Shown: positions 10,867 through 22,243 of the stretch, piece after piece
How positions within the stretch are numbered: position 1 is the stretch's first letter
Layout of the letters: each line of letters begins with the position of its first letter
Source of the DNA: Mycosphaerelloides madeirae
Lineage: Eukaryota > Ascomycota > Dothideomycetes > Mycosphaerellales > Mycosphaerellaceae
Assembly (NCBI GenBank): GCA_002785995.1
Contig: NHNV01000031.1
Span: forward strand, 1-64,000
Length of the DNA: 64,000 nucleotides
Reading direction: 5' to 3'
Program-made: the position numbers and the translations under genes
The notes under the pieces: model-generated
Told to the model about the DNA's origin: nothing
Seen by the model: only the letters and a program-made list of their open reading frames with translations
Databases searched by the model: none

Positions 10867-12315
10867 ATGAGCAACCTCTTGACCTCGCGGCAGGCCGAGG
10901 AACTGTACGCCCGCCGTCCCCCATCCTGCTTGTGCTAGGCCTCCTTTTGCTGATCGCATGCTGACAGACACAAGTCCCTCATCGCCTACCTGTTATCCAC
11001 TGGCCACGCCAACGGCGCCCAAGTCCTACGCGAAGAGCTGAACCTTCCGGAGAGCGAGTTCGACGGCGTAACGGCGAAGAAGTATGAGGGCCTCCTCGAG
11101 AAGAAATGGACCAGCGTGGTGCGCTTGCAGAAGAAGATCATGGACTTGGAGAGCAAGTCGCAGCAACTGCAGCATGAGCTAGACAATGCGACACCGTCGT
11201 CATTGGCAGCGAGGAAGAATCATGACCCTGCTACCTGGCTACCTCGTGCGCCGGCAAGACACACTCTGCAATCACATCGACAGCCGATCACGTGTGTCGC
11301 ATTCCACCCGCTCTTCTCCAGCTTGGCATCAGGGAGCGAGGACTGCGCAGTCAAGATCTGGGATTACGAATTGGGCGAGCTGGAGCGGACACTCAAGTCG
11401 CACACCAAGGCGGTCCTGGATGTCGATTTCGGCGGGCCGAGAGGGAACACTCTCCTGGCCAGTTGTAGTTCAGACCTCACAATCAAGCTGTGGGATCCTG
11501 CTGAGGAGTACAAGAATATACGGACACTGCCTGGGCATGACCACAGCGTAAGCTCGGTGCGCTTCATACCCTCGGGAGCGGCAGGTGCGCCCTTGTCAGG
11601 AAACTTGCTTGCATCCGCCAGCAGGGACAAAACGATCAGGATTTGGGATGTGACCACTGGATACTGCCTACGTACTTTGCGAGGGCATAACGACTGGGTG
11701 CGGTCTTTATCGCCGACATTCGACGGACGTTTTATGCTCTCCACTTCATCCGATCAATCGGTACGCATGTGGGATCTGTCCCAGCCAGATGCAAATGCGC
11801 ACAAGCAAACTTTCATGGCGCATGAGCATGTGGTCGAGTGCTGTGCATTTGCTCCGCCTTCGGCGTATCCACACATGGCTTCGCTGGCAGGACTGAAAAA
11901 GCCACCCTCATTGAGCAGCAGCTCCGAATATCTTGCAACTGGCGGAAGGGACAAACTCATCAAGCTCCATTCTGCCAATGGCGTAACAATAAAGACGCTG
12001 CAAGGCCACGACAACTGGATTCGGAGTTTGGTTTTCCATCCTGGAGGCAAGTACTTACTTTCTTGCAGCGACGACAAGACAATCAGATGCTGGGACTTGG
12101 CACAGGAAGGAAAATGCGTGCGAGTCATTGAGGCAGCGGATCACTTCGTCAGCTGTCTGCGATGGGCGCCCAGCATGTTCAAGGAGATCGCGGCAGACAC
12201 GAATGGGACTACGCTCACTAATGGTACGACGAATGGGGATGCGGCGAAGGAGACAATTCGCTGCCTGGTCGCTTGCGGGAGTGTGGATCTGAACGTGCGT
12301 GTTTTCAGCGCTTGA
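10867..12315 (+). CDS. pac1: PAC1/LIS1 nuclear distribution protein
   Basis: LIS1 orthologue (NudF in Aspergillus), which binds the dynein motor and, with NudE-type partners, regulates dynein-driven nuclear migration at microtubule plus ends. Two exons, 10867-10904 and 10968-12315, with a 63-bp intron give 461 residues, the normal family length. The first exon and start of the second encode the LisH dimerisation motif (MSNLLTSRQAEELHKSLIAY). A short coiled coil (LQKKIMDLESKSQQLQHEL) follows, then seven WD40 repeats with clear GH...WD spacing, for example LASGSEDCAVKIWD, LASASRDKTIRIWD and LLSCSDDKTIRCWD. A low-complexity Thr/Asn/Gly insert lies near the end. The gene is intact although two broken HET genes flank it. 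Confidence 0.95.
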
Positions 12316-12769
12316 CGAACGGGGGGCATTTCAACGATCATGTAGCTATGCGAGGTGTTGCGGAGTTGGACACTGGCTGGCTGGGACTGGAAGGAGGAGG
12401 GGATATCTCTATTGCGAGAGGCACAGTGCAATGCATTTCATTATGACTTTCGGTCCCTTCTCATGGCGCACGCAACTTCTCTCACCCAATCGAACCTTCG
12501 TTGATACTCGCTGCTATGCTCCCTGCTAGGTCAGCGAAGCATGGCGCCATCCATTAGGGACCTGAGACGCGAAGCGGCTGGCGAACGAACGCACGCAATG
12601 CCTGGGGCATCAATGCATTGCTGGTGGCTGTGTCGGCAGTGTCGCTTAGCCTTGCTGAGGTTTGGGCATCACTTCGTGTCGCACACACTCACCCCTGCAA
12701 ACAAGACATCGACGGCCGGAGGACAGCGTGAGTAGGAGGAGAAGTGGCGTTCGGAGCCCAGGGAGAGCC
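12316..12769. other. Intergenic between pac1 and HET remnant
   Basis: No gene or repeat recognised. It probably contains the pac1 terminator. Confidence 0.5.
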
Positions 12770-13430
12770 ATGGATGAAGCAACAGACACCAGCACAGCGT
12801 TTTCGCATTCGCCTTTTCGAGATGCCGGCAAGCAAATCCGATTGCCACGCTTTCTGAGAACAGAAGCGCAAGACCACCAGGCGTCTCATGATGGCCACGC
12901 AACGGGGATCGAGACCGAGATGCTTGTCTGCGATCTGAAAGAGGCGCCTGAGTTCAACTCCATAAGCTATGCTTGGGGCGACCAAACGGATCCATGTCTA
13001 CCAATCTGGATTGGGGGCAAGCAGATTGCAGTGCGGCGCAACTCTCACTACGCCTTGTGGCAAGCATGACTCCACTATTCAGAGTACTGGATCTGTATCG
13101 ACCAGAACAATATCCCCGAGAAAAATGTGCAGGTACAGGTCATGGGAGATATCTTTGCCAAGGCCAAAAGTGTGCTGGCTTGTGTTGGAGAACATGAGGA
13201 CGGCAGTCAAGAGCTGCTGTCCTGTACCGTAATTTTTTCTTCCCGAAGTATGAATCTATGTGGTGACGTTTCTAAAGCCAGAAAACTTCTTGGAATGGAT
13301 GCCGTCAAAGCACGTCTACCGCAATATCGTTTCGTTCTTTGACCGCCCATACTGGAAGCGAGTATGGGTCGTCCAAGAGCTCGCAGTCGCCAAAACAAAG
13401 CTGTTGCTCTGTGGACCTGTCCAAGATTGA
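12770..13430 (+). pseudogene. Second HET-domain gene remnant
   Basis: The start at 12770 leads into a HET N-terminus: IRLPRFLRTEAQ, then EFNSISYAWGDQ and VRRNSHYALWQA. A TGA at 13067-13069 interrupts the frame immediately before LHYSEYWICIDQNN. It would be Arg if CGA, matching the usual ALRxLR...WIDxICINQ layout. The frame continues through VQVMGDIFAKAKSVLACVGE to about 13222. The next HET block, FFDRPYWKRVWVVQELAVAK, followed by LLLCG, lies in another frame at about 13278-13427, so an indel or mutated intron lies between. The product ends at TGA 13428-13430. The normal C-terminal half is missing or unrecognisable. Confidence 0.7.
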
Positions 13431-13985
13431 GGTTACTGAGATCCATCGCCTCGCGTTGGTGAAACTGACCCTACCTAAGAAACGGCCTCGAAATCCTCCA
13501 AAGCTTATAACCATCAAGCTTGTCTGACACAGCCCTGTTCCACGAGGGTGGCCGGGTGGCCGGTGGCCGGGAGCATTGTGAAAAGTGTGTAGGGCTGAAA
13601 ATGCAAGCACTGCCACACATTCGGAGAGCTTTTTAGTGGCATTGAGCGCAACAGAATTCCGCTTACAGCATACCACGATCCTTCAGCTTTCCGTTTTGGG
13701 CAGGGGATGCGCTGCTTAGGAGACGATCACGACAAATCGAAGGCCTGCCAAAGTCATTCAGCTCGGTACACTGTGGCACTGCAGGAGGTATCTCTTGTTT
13801 CAGCATTCGGCCATTCCAGAATTCTGGAGCCTGCAGCTTGCATGGGAGGATGCGGTGACGTTGAAGCCGGACTGGGAGTTTGATATATGAGCTCGAGATG
13901 TCTGCAAAGCGAGAAGGCATTCTCAGGCATCCTCTTGGCTGGTTGAGACCTCGATACACTTCACCTTCTGGACATTGAAAACATC
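13431..13985. other. Degenerate sequence downstream of the HET remnant
   Basis: A frame between about 13755 and 13888 (WHCRRYLLFQHSAIPEFWSL and onward) reads like protein and ends in TGA. It may be an eroded C-terminal piece of the HET gene. No domain supports this. Confidence 0.3.
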
Positions 13986-15539
13986 ATGACGAACAATCAG
14001 CACCCCACGGCTTCCGCAGCTGCTGCAATGATTCGACCAGAAACATTCAGAGGGCCCTCAAGTCTCAGTTCGACCGATCATACAGGAAATACCCTACAAG
14101 ACACCTTAACGCTCTCAACATTGGAAACTCCCTTTTCTAATAACGACTCTTACGATGAACGATTCAGCAACATGCCAGGAATCGAGCAGAGTAAAGACGC
14201 CCTCATTTACGAACCGGAATATGCCTTGTACAAGAGAAGATTTATCGGTCTCGCCGAGCTGACGCTCCTCAATTTCGCAATTGGATGGGGATACGCTGCT
14301 CCAAGTGTGGTATCGACGACAGCGACTCGCTGGTATGGCATCTCGTACGAGCAGCTAAACTGGCTCAGTATTGCAAGCTCTCTGGTCTTCTTGGCGCCGG
14401 CGCCTTTCACCATATGGATCCTGAATCGATACGGCCCTAAAGCCTCCATCTTAATCGCCTGCATACTCACGGTAGTTGGAAATTGGATAATATACGCGGG
14501 CGCAAGAACACACAACTTTCCGGTTAACATTCTCGGAACCGTCATTCATTCATTGGCCTCGCCCTTCGTGTTGGCAGCTCCGACGAGGTTTAGTAGACAG
14601 TGGTTCGACGATACTAGCCGGACACTCGCTACGGCTATTCCATCTCTGGCATATCCACTCGGGTCGGCGGTAGGAGCGCTTTCTGGTCCGTACATGGTCA
14701 AGCCGAAAGGTCCTTTGAGTAAGCAATCGTCTTCCGTATCGACTGCACATACCTGACAGAGCACAGACTACGACGAGCAAGCCCTCATCATCGCCATCGT
14801 CTTTACGGCAGCCGCGATCCCAGCCCCTTTCCTCCCCAAAGCACCTCCTAAACCTCCCTCAAACGTCGCTGCAATCAAGAAACTCGACATAATAGCCAGC
14901 CTCAAGTCCCTCGCCCGCAACCCGACGTTTTACCTCCAATTCATCTCCTTCTCCATCTTCGCTGGCGCTATCGACACCATCACAAGCGTGACGAACCAAG
15001 CCATCGTCTACTACGGCTATTCCCAAGTCGACGCCGGCAACGCCATCTCATTCCTCCTCTTCGTCGGCATCGGAGCAGCACTCATCGTCTCGCCAATCCT
15101 CGACAAGACAAAAGCACATCTGATCGCCCTCAAAGCCATTATTGTCATCATTGCCGCTTCGTACACAGCTCTTCCGTTCATCCCCGAGACTCGCTCCGTC
15201 GCCGGACTATACGTCGTCTACTCCCTCATTGGCGCTTCCTCGTTGTCGGTCGAGCCCTGTGTATTGGAGTTCCAAGCAGCTTGGACACATCCGGTGTCGC
15301 CGGAGTTTTCGAGCGTTATTTGCTGGTCAGGTGCAAAGCTCATGACGGCGATCATGACGATTGTTGTTGGGATTGAGCTTCCTTTAACGAAGCCGCAGGA
15401 AGGGCAACCGGCTGGGTCGTTGTTCAATGGGTTGCTTTTTATTGCGGTTGCTTGTTGGGTTTGTGTTCCTTGCGCGATGTTGAACGGATTTTGGATCTTT
15501 AAAAGGCCTGCGGGTTCGAAGGTTGAAGGGAATGATTGA
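13986..15539 (+). CDS. MFS transporter, FLVCR/DIRC2-like
   Basis: A multi-pass carrier of 501 residues. Two exons, 13986-14718 and 14767-15539, with a 48-bp intron join at residue 245. A Ser/Thr-rich cytoplasmic N-terminus of about 85 residues precedes the helices. The start of the bundle (LYKRRFIGLAELTLLNFAIG), the N-terminal WYGISYEQLNWLS loop and the LNRYGPKASIL loop resemble the FLVCR/DIRC2 branch of the MFS, which includes heme, choline and small-solute carriers in animals. The substrate in fungi is not predictable. The C-terminal half has six hydrophobic segments, ending just before KRPAGSK. The stop codon lies inside a GATC-rich palindrome. An O-methyltransferase follows on the same strand 518 bp downstream. 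Confidence 0.8.
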
Positions 15540-15557
15540 TCGATCAATCGATCGATT
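15534..15557. repeat. GATC/GATT palindromic run over the stop codon
   Basis: Contains the perfect palindrome TTGATCGATCAA at 15536-15547 followed by a second TCGATCGA palindrome. It overlaps the end of the MFS gene and could form a hairpin in its 3' end. Confidence 0.6.
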
Positions 15558-15945
15558 AGGCTTGTCAAGGTTTGGCGCATGTATTCAGGGCTGTCTCCAG
15601 GAAAGCCGAATGCCTATGTTTGGGAGTTTCTTCTTACATGGCAATAATCACTGGTGGCCAGCATTTCATCGATCCAACCACTGAATTCTTCATGTGAAAC
15701 AAGATTGGTAATACAGTTCTGATTGTGTCAGCTGGAGATGTTCTGAAGAAATGGCTCCCGGACAAGATTACCTCAAAGGGACGAATCGGAGTTGCACCAA
15801 GCTCAGCTGTCAATGGATATCGAACTCCTGCTGCAGCTTTACTGCCGCCGTGCGGACGCAATTGATGACCCGGCATCTAACGGCTCGCTCACATATTTAC
15901 GGTCCGCGTGTAGGCTGGTGATCCTGCACACTCTGGTCGAAATGA

Positions 15946-15952
15946 TATAAAG
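15946..15952 (+). promoter_or_regulatory. TATA-like box upstream of the O-methyltransferase
   Basis: TATAAAG lies about 106 bp before the ATG at 16058, a plausible distance for a fungal core promoter. The assignment rests on position and motif only. Confidence 0.35.
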
Positions 15953-16057
15953 GAACTCCTTGTCCCCAATTGCTCATCAGACGCATCGAAGATCAGGAAG
16001 ACAGTCCAACGTTCCCCAGGAATATTGTTGGCTCAAGCCCGAATACACTGTTGTGCA

Positions 16058-16954
16058 ATGTCTTACATGAACGAGGAACGCTGGAAATGGCCACAGGAGT
16101 TGTTCGACAAGTATCCCTCCCTCCAGAAGTGGAACGACGGCGATGAGTCAGAGGTGCGCTCTCTCCGGATATTCTGCGACATGTCTTGAACCTTGTACTG
16201 ATTCATTGCAGTGGCGAGGAGGTCGTGAGGCTGCCCTTCTCAAGTACGTCAGAGAGCGACCGGATTTCGACGACATAAAGGGTAGTCCTCCCAAGGTCCT
16301 GGCTGCCATCGACGACTTCGCGTACAACCAGCAGTTCTTGATCAACATCGGCGAGCAGAAAGGTCGAATCCTGGCAGATTTTATCGCCGAGGAGAAGCCA
16401 AAGGTCCTCGTCGAGCTGGGAGGATATGTCGGCTACTCCGCTATTCTCTTTGCAGATGCAATGCGTAGTGCGGCCGGCGGAAGCAAGGACGTTTATGTCT
16501 TCAGTGTGGAACTCGACGAAGAGTTCGCATCAATCGCAAAGGAGTTAGTCGACATCGCTGGCCTCTCTGATATCGTGACGTTTGTTGTTGGGCCGGCCGG
16601 GCAGTCGCTCAAGAAGATGAAGGCTGATGGAACGCCGAAACACATCGACCTGCTTTTCCTGGACCATGTGGAAGACCTGTACGAGAGCGACCTGAAGGTT
16701 ACAGAAGAAATGGGCCTGCTGAAAAAAGGAGCATTGATCGTTGCTGACAATGTCGTCCGACCGGGAGCGCCGAAGTACCGAGCCTATGTCAGAAGCCATC
16801 CGGGTTTGAAGAGCTGGGGAGTTCCTAGCCTAATTCTGCCAAGCGAGTTGACAGTAAGTGAGGAAAATGCATTCGGCGATTGAGGAATGCTTTGCGCCAC
16901 GATTGCTGACTCGACATCATGTAGGACGAGTTAGAGATGAGTAGAGTTTTGTAG
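16058..16954 (+). CDS. COMT-like SAM-dependent O-methyltransferase
   Basis: A 255-residue class I methyltransferase of the catechol-O-methyltransferase type, which transfers a methyl group from SAM to a catechol hydroxyl. Three exons: 16058-16153, 16212-16853 and 16925-16954. The COMT hallmarks are a preceding helix with YNQQFLINIGEQKGRILADF, the SAM-binding glycine loop VLVELGGYVGYSA at about residue 95, the acidic FSVELDEEF strand, and the metal/substrate region LLFLDHVEDLY with ADNVVRPGAPKY. The tiny last exon restores the typical DELEMSRVL end. Without its splicing the protein would stop about ten residues later in an unrelated tail. The substrate is unknown. The neighbouring carrier on the same strand could act with it, but that is speculation. 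Confidence 0.87.
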
Positions 16955-19315
16955 TCCGCTTCGCACGGGACGGCACTTAAGACAGGCATTTGTCATTTAG
17001 CTGCAATTGGGTGCCTGGAGGCCATGAACCATTCAAGACGAGGACAGTGCCTCTTGTTTCGTTCAATCTCGATAGTGAACGACCTCCCTCTTGTGTCGAT
17101 GAGATGGAATCTTTCCGTTTGTTGCCCTTAGAGATGGGCGTAGGGCGAGGACATATAACGGCATCAGCTATGTATGACACAGCTCGGAAGTTGCCTTGAG
17201 GGACGCATGTGAGAGCCCGCAGTCGTACCGAAAACAAGTCCTTCAATCATATGAAGAATTGCATAGTACCGACATACACGATAGCTGGCCGAGCAGAGTC
17301 TGACAACCACGAACTGTTATTGATGAAGATCCGCCCTTGACAGGACAGTGCCGGATATACCGTACCAGGAAAATGGTACTTGGTACGGCCCTCAACTTCG
17401 AGAAGTCGGGAAGGATTCGAGTCTTCGGCATGCCGATGCGATTCGTTTGCATTCGGGATCGTCGCGGGTGTCCTGTGAGGTCGCAGATGCCTGTGGCCCT
17501 GTGCCACTTTGAGACAAACAATGTCATGACATTCGGTTCGAACGACCCTTGCATCGAGTGCTGGGATCCCTGGTATTAAGAGACTGGCCTTGTCTCAACC
17601 TCACCTTCCAACTTTCTGCGAATCGCAAGCCATCAAAGGACGAAATCCAGATGTCCAACACAAGACATGGTTGTCTCAGCAGGGACATTTAATGATCGCC
17701 GTGGCCCTTTTCCTCGCTCTGACCATACGTTCTGCTGCAGCTCTGCGGATACTCACTCTAATCAGTACACCGAATCGTCACCCTTCGATGCAAGAACTGA
17801 CTCGAGTAAAGTGGTAACGATGCCACAATGCCGGTTTAGCAAAAGACATTTGCGGCTTTGCATGATCGTAGAGCCAGAAGGAACGACCACATTTGAGACT
17901 CTTTCTTCGCTTTCAAGCACGGCAGGTCCATTTTTCGGACCCACGTTCTTGCGTCTGCGGGATAGTGCAGCGTTCCTTCGCTTTTCAACGCTTCCTCGTC
18001 CTTGTCAGCCTCACTTTTCCATCCCACGTTGTCAGGTCACCTTCATCGCAAACCAGAAGATGCAGATTCCATTCCCGGCAGGTCATGATGTCGAAGAAGT
18101 CAGAGCGCGGGTAAAGCATTCCGTTTGTCGAAAGAGTGGACGAATGGAAGCGTCCACTTCGCTTAAAGAGTTTCTTACCCATCGCCTTAGCTCGAGCAAT
18201 TTGAGTTAGACTTCGGGCCAACTCCTTGCAGGCACGTGGTCCGAGTGAGGGCCTGATTCAGGAGCTTTCGGACCGGGAAAGTCTTGCCTTGTGTTTCGAC
18301 TTCACCGACGGGGTCGTGTGTCTTGCTCATGCAACGAGGCTTCGTGGCCACGAACTTCAACGATGCTACATTAGGCCACGACGATCCAACCACAGGGCTG
18401 CCATCATCGAACAGCCGTATATGGCATCTTCCAATCTGGAAATTCGCCCTGAGCACAGGGCAGAGAGGGAGAAACGTCACACAGGACGACGGGGCTGGGA
18501 AAAGGGCATTTCTGAGCAATGACCGGTCAGCATTGAAGACGGTCGCGAAGCGTCGATCCCGTTGCGCAATTCACCAAGATTGACTTCAAGATGCCTTTCA
18601 AATAGCTTCGTCTCTGCGCCACTAGATTTCAGGCGGTCATACGGACACAGCCATCCAGCCAATAGGAGCATTTCGGTCCCTACCACACTAGCGCCTCCTC
18701 TGCAGACGCCTCTCAGACATCGGGTAGTTCTCCTGTCCAACCAAGCCAGCGTGGCAACAGCCTTCTGCCTTAGCCGAGCGCGGGCCCAGCGCTTTCAACA
18801 CGACCAAGTCAGGACCAAGTTTCTGCTCCACGTCCACAGCCAGCTTGAGCCTTGCACACATCGGTCGTCCCCCCACTGCCAAGAACGCAGATAGATTGCT
18901 CGGTGACGGTCTGCCTCTGCTGGAAGCCTGGATCGACGCCCCTCCCTGGCGTTGTCTCTCGGAAGGTGTTGCTGTGCCATTCCCCTGGGTCCCGTACTTA
19001 TGCTTGTTGCTCCCGTCGCTTCTTCACTTTGGCGTGAACCGTACCGGTACACCCCTTGGCGTCTCCCTGCGCTCGTGCATTCAACCCTACCGTTTGGACG
19101 TCTTCAGAAACCATCACGAGTTGAAGAGAAACTCAGAACTGCATATCCTCTACCGGTCCAAGTTATGGGAAGAAAACCACAAGGCCGAACTCTGTCTCAC
19201 GGATTCACGACAACAGAGTAGCCATTTGCAGCCGACTTCATCTAATATTGCTGCCCAACCAACCTGGAAACACTTGGCCAAGTGAGGCTTGCGGGACTAG
19301 CCATACCTACGACTC
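16955..19315. other. Gene-poor stretch, no gene supported
   Basis: Several open frames of 60-180 codons occur on both strands, but none has a domain, signal peptide or plausible splice structure. The last few hundred bases may be leader of the gene at 19316. Heavily eroded genes cannot be ruled out. Confidence 0.4.
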
Positions 19316-20026
19316 ATGACCGCTCTACCTTTGCGGATGCGATTGAGTGATGACGACTTCCTAACATTCGATGGCCCTACAGGCGTCGCTGTCGCCCCGG
19401 ATGACACCCGAGCCAACTTCTATCACCATCTTGGCCTCAGCGAAGATGTCTACCGACACAAGGTGATCTACCGAGCGATGAAGAACGAAGCAAAGGCCGG
19501 TATGGAACGACTCTTCGCTACACAGAAGTCTCTGCGACCAGAAATTGTCAAGGACAACAGTATCGAAGCACCTTACACCGTCGACCAGATTTCCGAGCTC
19601 GCTTTCCAGCAAGAAGTAGAGCGAATCTATAAGACTGCCCAACGACAGACGAAGTGCTGGTACGAAATGATGCACACAGGCGATTGCAACAACTGGGTGA
19701 TCCGGTGGATGTTGTGGAGAGCCTTGCGGCAGGCTGAGCTTCGTGCGGTCAGTAGCGCGGACAGCAGTGGTGCAGAAACAGAGGACTCCTGTGCCTTGAC
19801 GACTACTTCGACGGCCGCTGACTATCCCAGCGTGCGTACGGAACCCACCAGCCCTCTAGGACTTCACTTCTCGTCGCCTTCCTGCATGGAAAGCAGCTCT
19901 AAGCGCCGATATTCTGAGGATGACGGCGATGAATTCGACGATCGGCCTCGTAAGGATATCAAACTGGACCCAGACGCACCCTCGCCTCGACAGTCCGGTT
20001 TCTGGAATCATGTCATGAACACATGA
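19316..20026 (+). CDS. Unknown acidic, possibly nuclear protein
   Basis: A 236-residue single-exon frame of even composition. The first half is helical (KVIYRAMKNEAKAGMERLF, QEVERIYKTAQRQTKCW). The second half is Ser/Thr-rich and disordered, with a KRRYSEDDGDEFDDRPRK segment that resembles a bipartite nuclear signal with an acidic linker. I do not recognise the family. Steady codon use, a good helical half and a clean ATG support a real gene. Confidence 0.5.
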   Translation: MTALPLRMRLSDDDFLTFDGPTGVAVAPDDTRANFYHHLGLSEDVYRHKVIYRAMKNEAKAGMERLFATQKSLRPEIVKDNSIEAPYTVDQISELAFQQEVERIYKTAQRQTKCWYEMMHTGDCNNWVIRWMLWRALRQAELRAVSSADSSGAETEDSCALTTTSTAADYPSVRTEPTSPLGLHFSSPSCMESSSKRRYSEDDGDEFDDRPRKDIKLDPDAPSPRQSGFWNHVMNT

Positions 20027-20037
20027 AGCGTCGTTCG

Positions 20038-20070
20038 CAGGATCTGTCGGCGCAGGATCTGTCGGAGCAG
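20038..20070. repeat. 15-bp tandem repeat, two copies
   Basis: CAGGATCTGTCGGCG is followed directly by CAGGATCTGTCGGAG, then CAG. The pair begins 12 bp after the stop codon of the gene at 19316. Confidence 0.8.
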
Positions 20071-20233
20071 ACCATTACGACCAACCAGAGACACCAACAA
20101 GCATTGAGTCTACCGCCAGCAAGCCAAGCTTCTCGAGGGATTAGTTGGCGAATGCAAAGCCTCCTGTTCGACTTCACTGCGTGGAGTCGCCGTTGGCTTG
20201 TGACAGACAAGGAGTCAAAGGAGCATCCATGTA

Positions 20234-20288
20234 CAGGTTGGGGCATTGAAAGGAGGGTCTGTGCACAGGTTGGGGACTTGAAAGGAGG
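20234..20288. repeat. 23-bp direct repeat, two near-identical copies
   Basis: CAGGTTGGGG(CA/AC)TTGAAAGGAGG occurs at 20234-20256 and 20266-20288, separated by 9 bp. Confidence 0.75.
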
Positions 20289-22209
20289 AAAAGCGGTACT
20301 TCATTCAGCGGCATGATGATTGACACGATGGATTCACTCAATGCAGCAGGGGTGTACAACTAGGGGATACAGAGTGGTGCATTCGATGCACTGTGCCGCA
20401 ACAATACATCAAACAGGAATTGATTTCGAGGACGCAGGAAGACGATGGTTTCTCCTCTCAACGAGTAGAAGAGCCCAGTCCATGTAATAACAACAAAACA
20501 GCAACACCAGTATCAGAATCCTCAATCTGAACCCTACACCACCAAAACCAACACAGCACGTCGTCTCCCGATCAGGAATCACGTCCGAGACAACGGCAAA
20601 GGCGTGGCAGATCCCTGTGGGCTCGTGAACCCGTCGACGATCCGGCTAAAGTCTAAAAGATAGCAACGTCTTGTCCGTTGACCGATGTAAGCGAGAGGGG
20701 CACAGCATATAGATCGACAGGGACGTCACTTGTTTTCGCTTTGGTTTTTATCCCCCGCTTCATCAATCTATTATGTTTTGGTGATGTTGCTGGCGATGGA
20801 GAGGCGATGCATTAGATATATTGTGGTGGCAGACATTATCGGGGGATGGAATCACGATTGATTACAGATCGGTATTGGTCGATGGGATTTGAGATACTGG
20901 GTCGATTGAGAGCTCGTGATGAGCATGTCCATTCGTGGTTTTCCATATATACGGACAAGATGATGGGCGCTTAAATTGTGCTTAACGACGAGGATTTGTC
21001 GTACTCGCTTAAGACCTATGTCTAATCATAGATCTACAACTCACATTGCATACATCAGTAGCATCTTCAATTAGCAGAACCTTGATGACAGAGGGTTTGT
21101 TCTACTCTTGCTCTCTTTCAATTGCTGGAATATAGCAATGGCTTACAATTGAAGAGTTGAAGGGGAGCCTAATGTATGTCTCTATCAAGTCATTGTCTAC
21201 ATCGCCCTCAAGTCGGCTTCGAAGGATTGCATACAAACTCGGAAGGGTACCGGAGGTAATGCAATCTAGAAGGTACATCTAACTCTCGAGCCTTTCTTAT
21301 CGAGCATTCGATGTCTCGCTGTCGAATCAGTATCTCGTTCATACACTTAAGTCTCCCATCAAGACTTCCCTTCTAAGTTCCCGACTATACCTCCTCCTTG
21401 ATAATTGAGGCACGAAACCATCTGCAAACCTTGTCAGAGTACGGAGAGGCTTGCATAAGGCCATCACACGAAGCCGCTTCCCCGTGCTGCACGGCATCGG
21501 GCGGGAAAAGAGGCACGTGAGAAGACTTACCCTGTACGATCTGGATCTGACGACACATCTGCGGCTCGAGCCGTTTGTCGACTTCATGTCACATGGGCAT
21601 GGAGTATTTTTATTCTTCGACATCTGTTCCTGTCAGAGAGGCTGAGATGCCGCGAGACAATTACCAGATGGTAAGTGTAATGACGTATCCTCGAAGATGC
21701 CACGACGGTTAGGCGCTGTCCGGGAAGCACGTCGTTCGATGCTATTGCTTGTCTGATGCTGATGCTGCTGCAAGTCTGTTGAGACCAGTCCAGCCAGTCC
21801 AGGTCCTCGACAAGGATGCCACTTCCCCCTCCCTGCCAAAGGACTGAGACTCCACTTACATTGCGCCAGACACGAAGAATTATTTGTTCAACACCTTACG
21901 CACAAAGCTGCAGCTCGCCTCGATTCTCCACCTTCTTCACGATGACAGCGGAAGGACCCTGCGAGATGAGGAGACAAGTCCGCGAACCTCAACTGTTTCT
22001 CCTGCCAGATTCATCACCGTATTCGTACAGCTCGTTCCCTGTACGTTCGTGAAACCCAAGCTCCTCCCCAACTCGTGCGTCCAACGAGGCCAAGTGTTGT
22101 CGATGAAACAGACTTCGTCGATATACCGTAGCCGGAGAACGTCCTGGAGCCTACACCAAGACCACGAGGCTTACACATCCCTCCACCACTTGCGGTCATC
22201 CCCGCCTTC

Positions 22210-22243
22210 GACCTGCAGCTCTGACGAGACCTGCAGCTCTGAC
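22210..22243. repeat. 16-bp direct repeat with 18-bp period
   Basis: GACCTGCAGCTCTGAC occurs at 22210-22225 and 22228-22243. Confidence 0.75.

Noticed and set aside
10466..10924. Cys-rich 152-codon minus-strand frame
   Set aside because: Overlaps the pac1 first exon and promoter, lacks a signal peptide, and its Cys spacing looks random.
13986..16954. Secondary-metabolite cluster made of the MFS carrier and O-methyltransferase
   Set aside because: No PKS, NRPS, terpene synthase or pathway regulator next to them; two adjacent genes are not enough.
20038..22243. Possible CRISPR-like or satellite array from the short direct repeats
   Set aside because: Only two copies per repeat, unrelated units, no regular spacers; and the genome is fungal.
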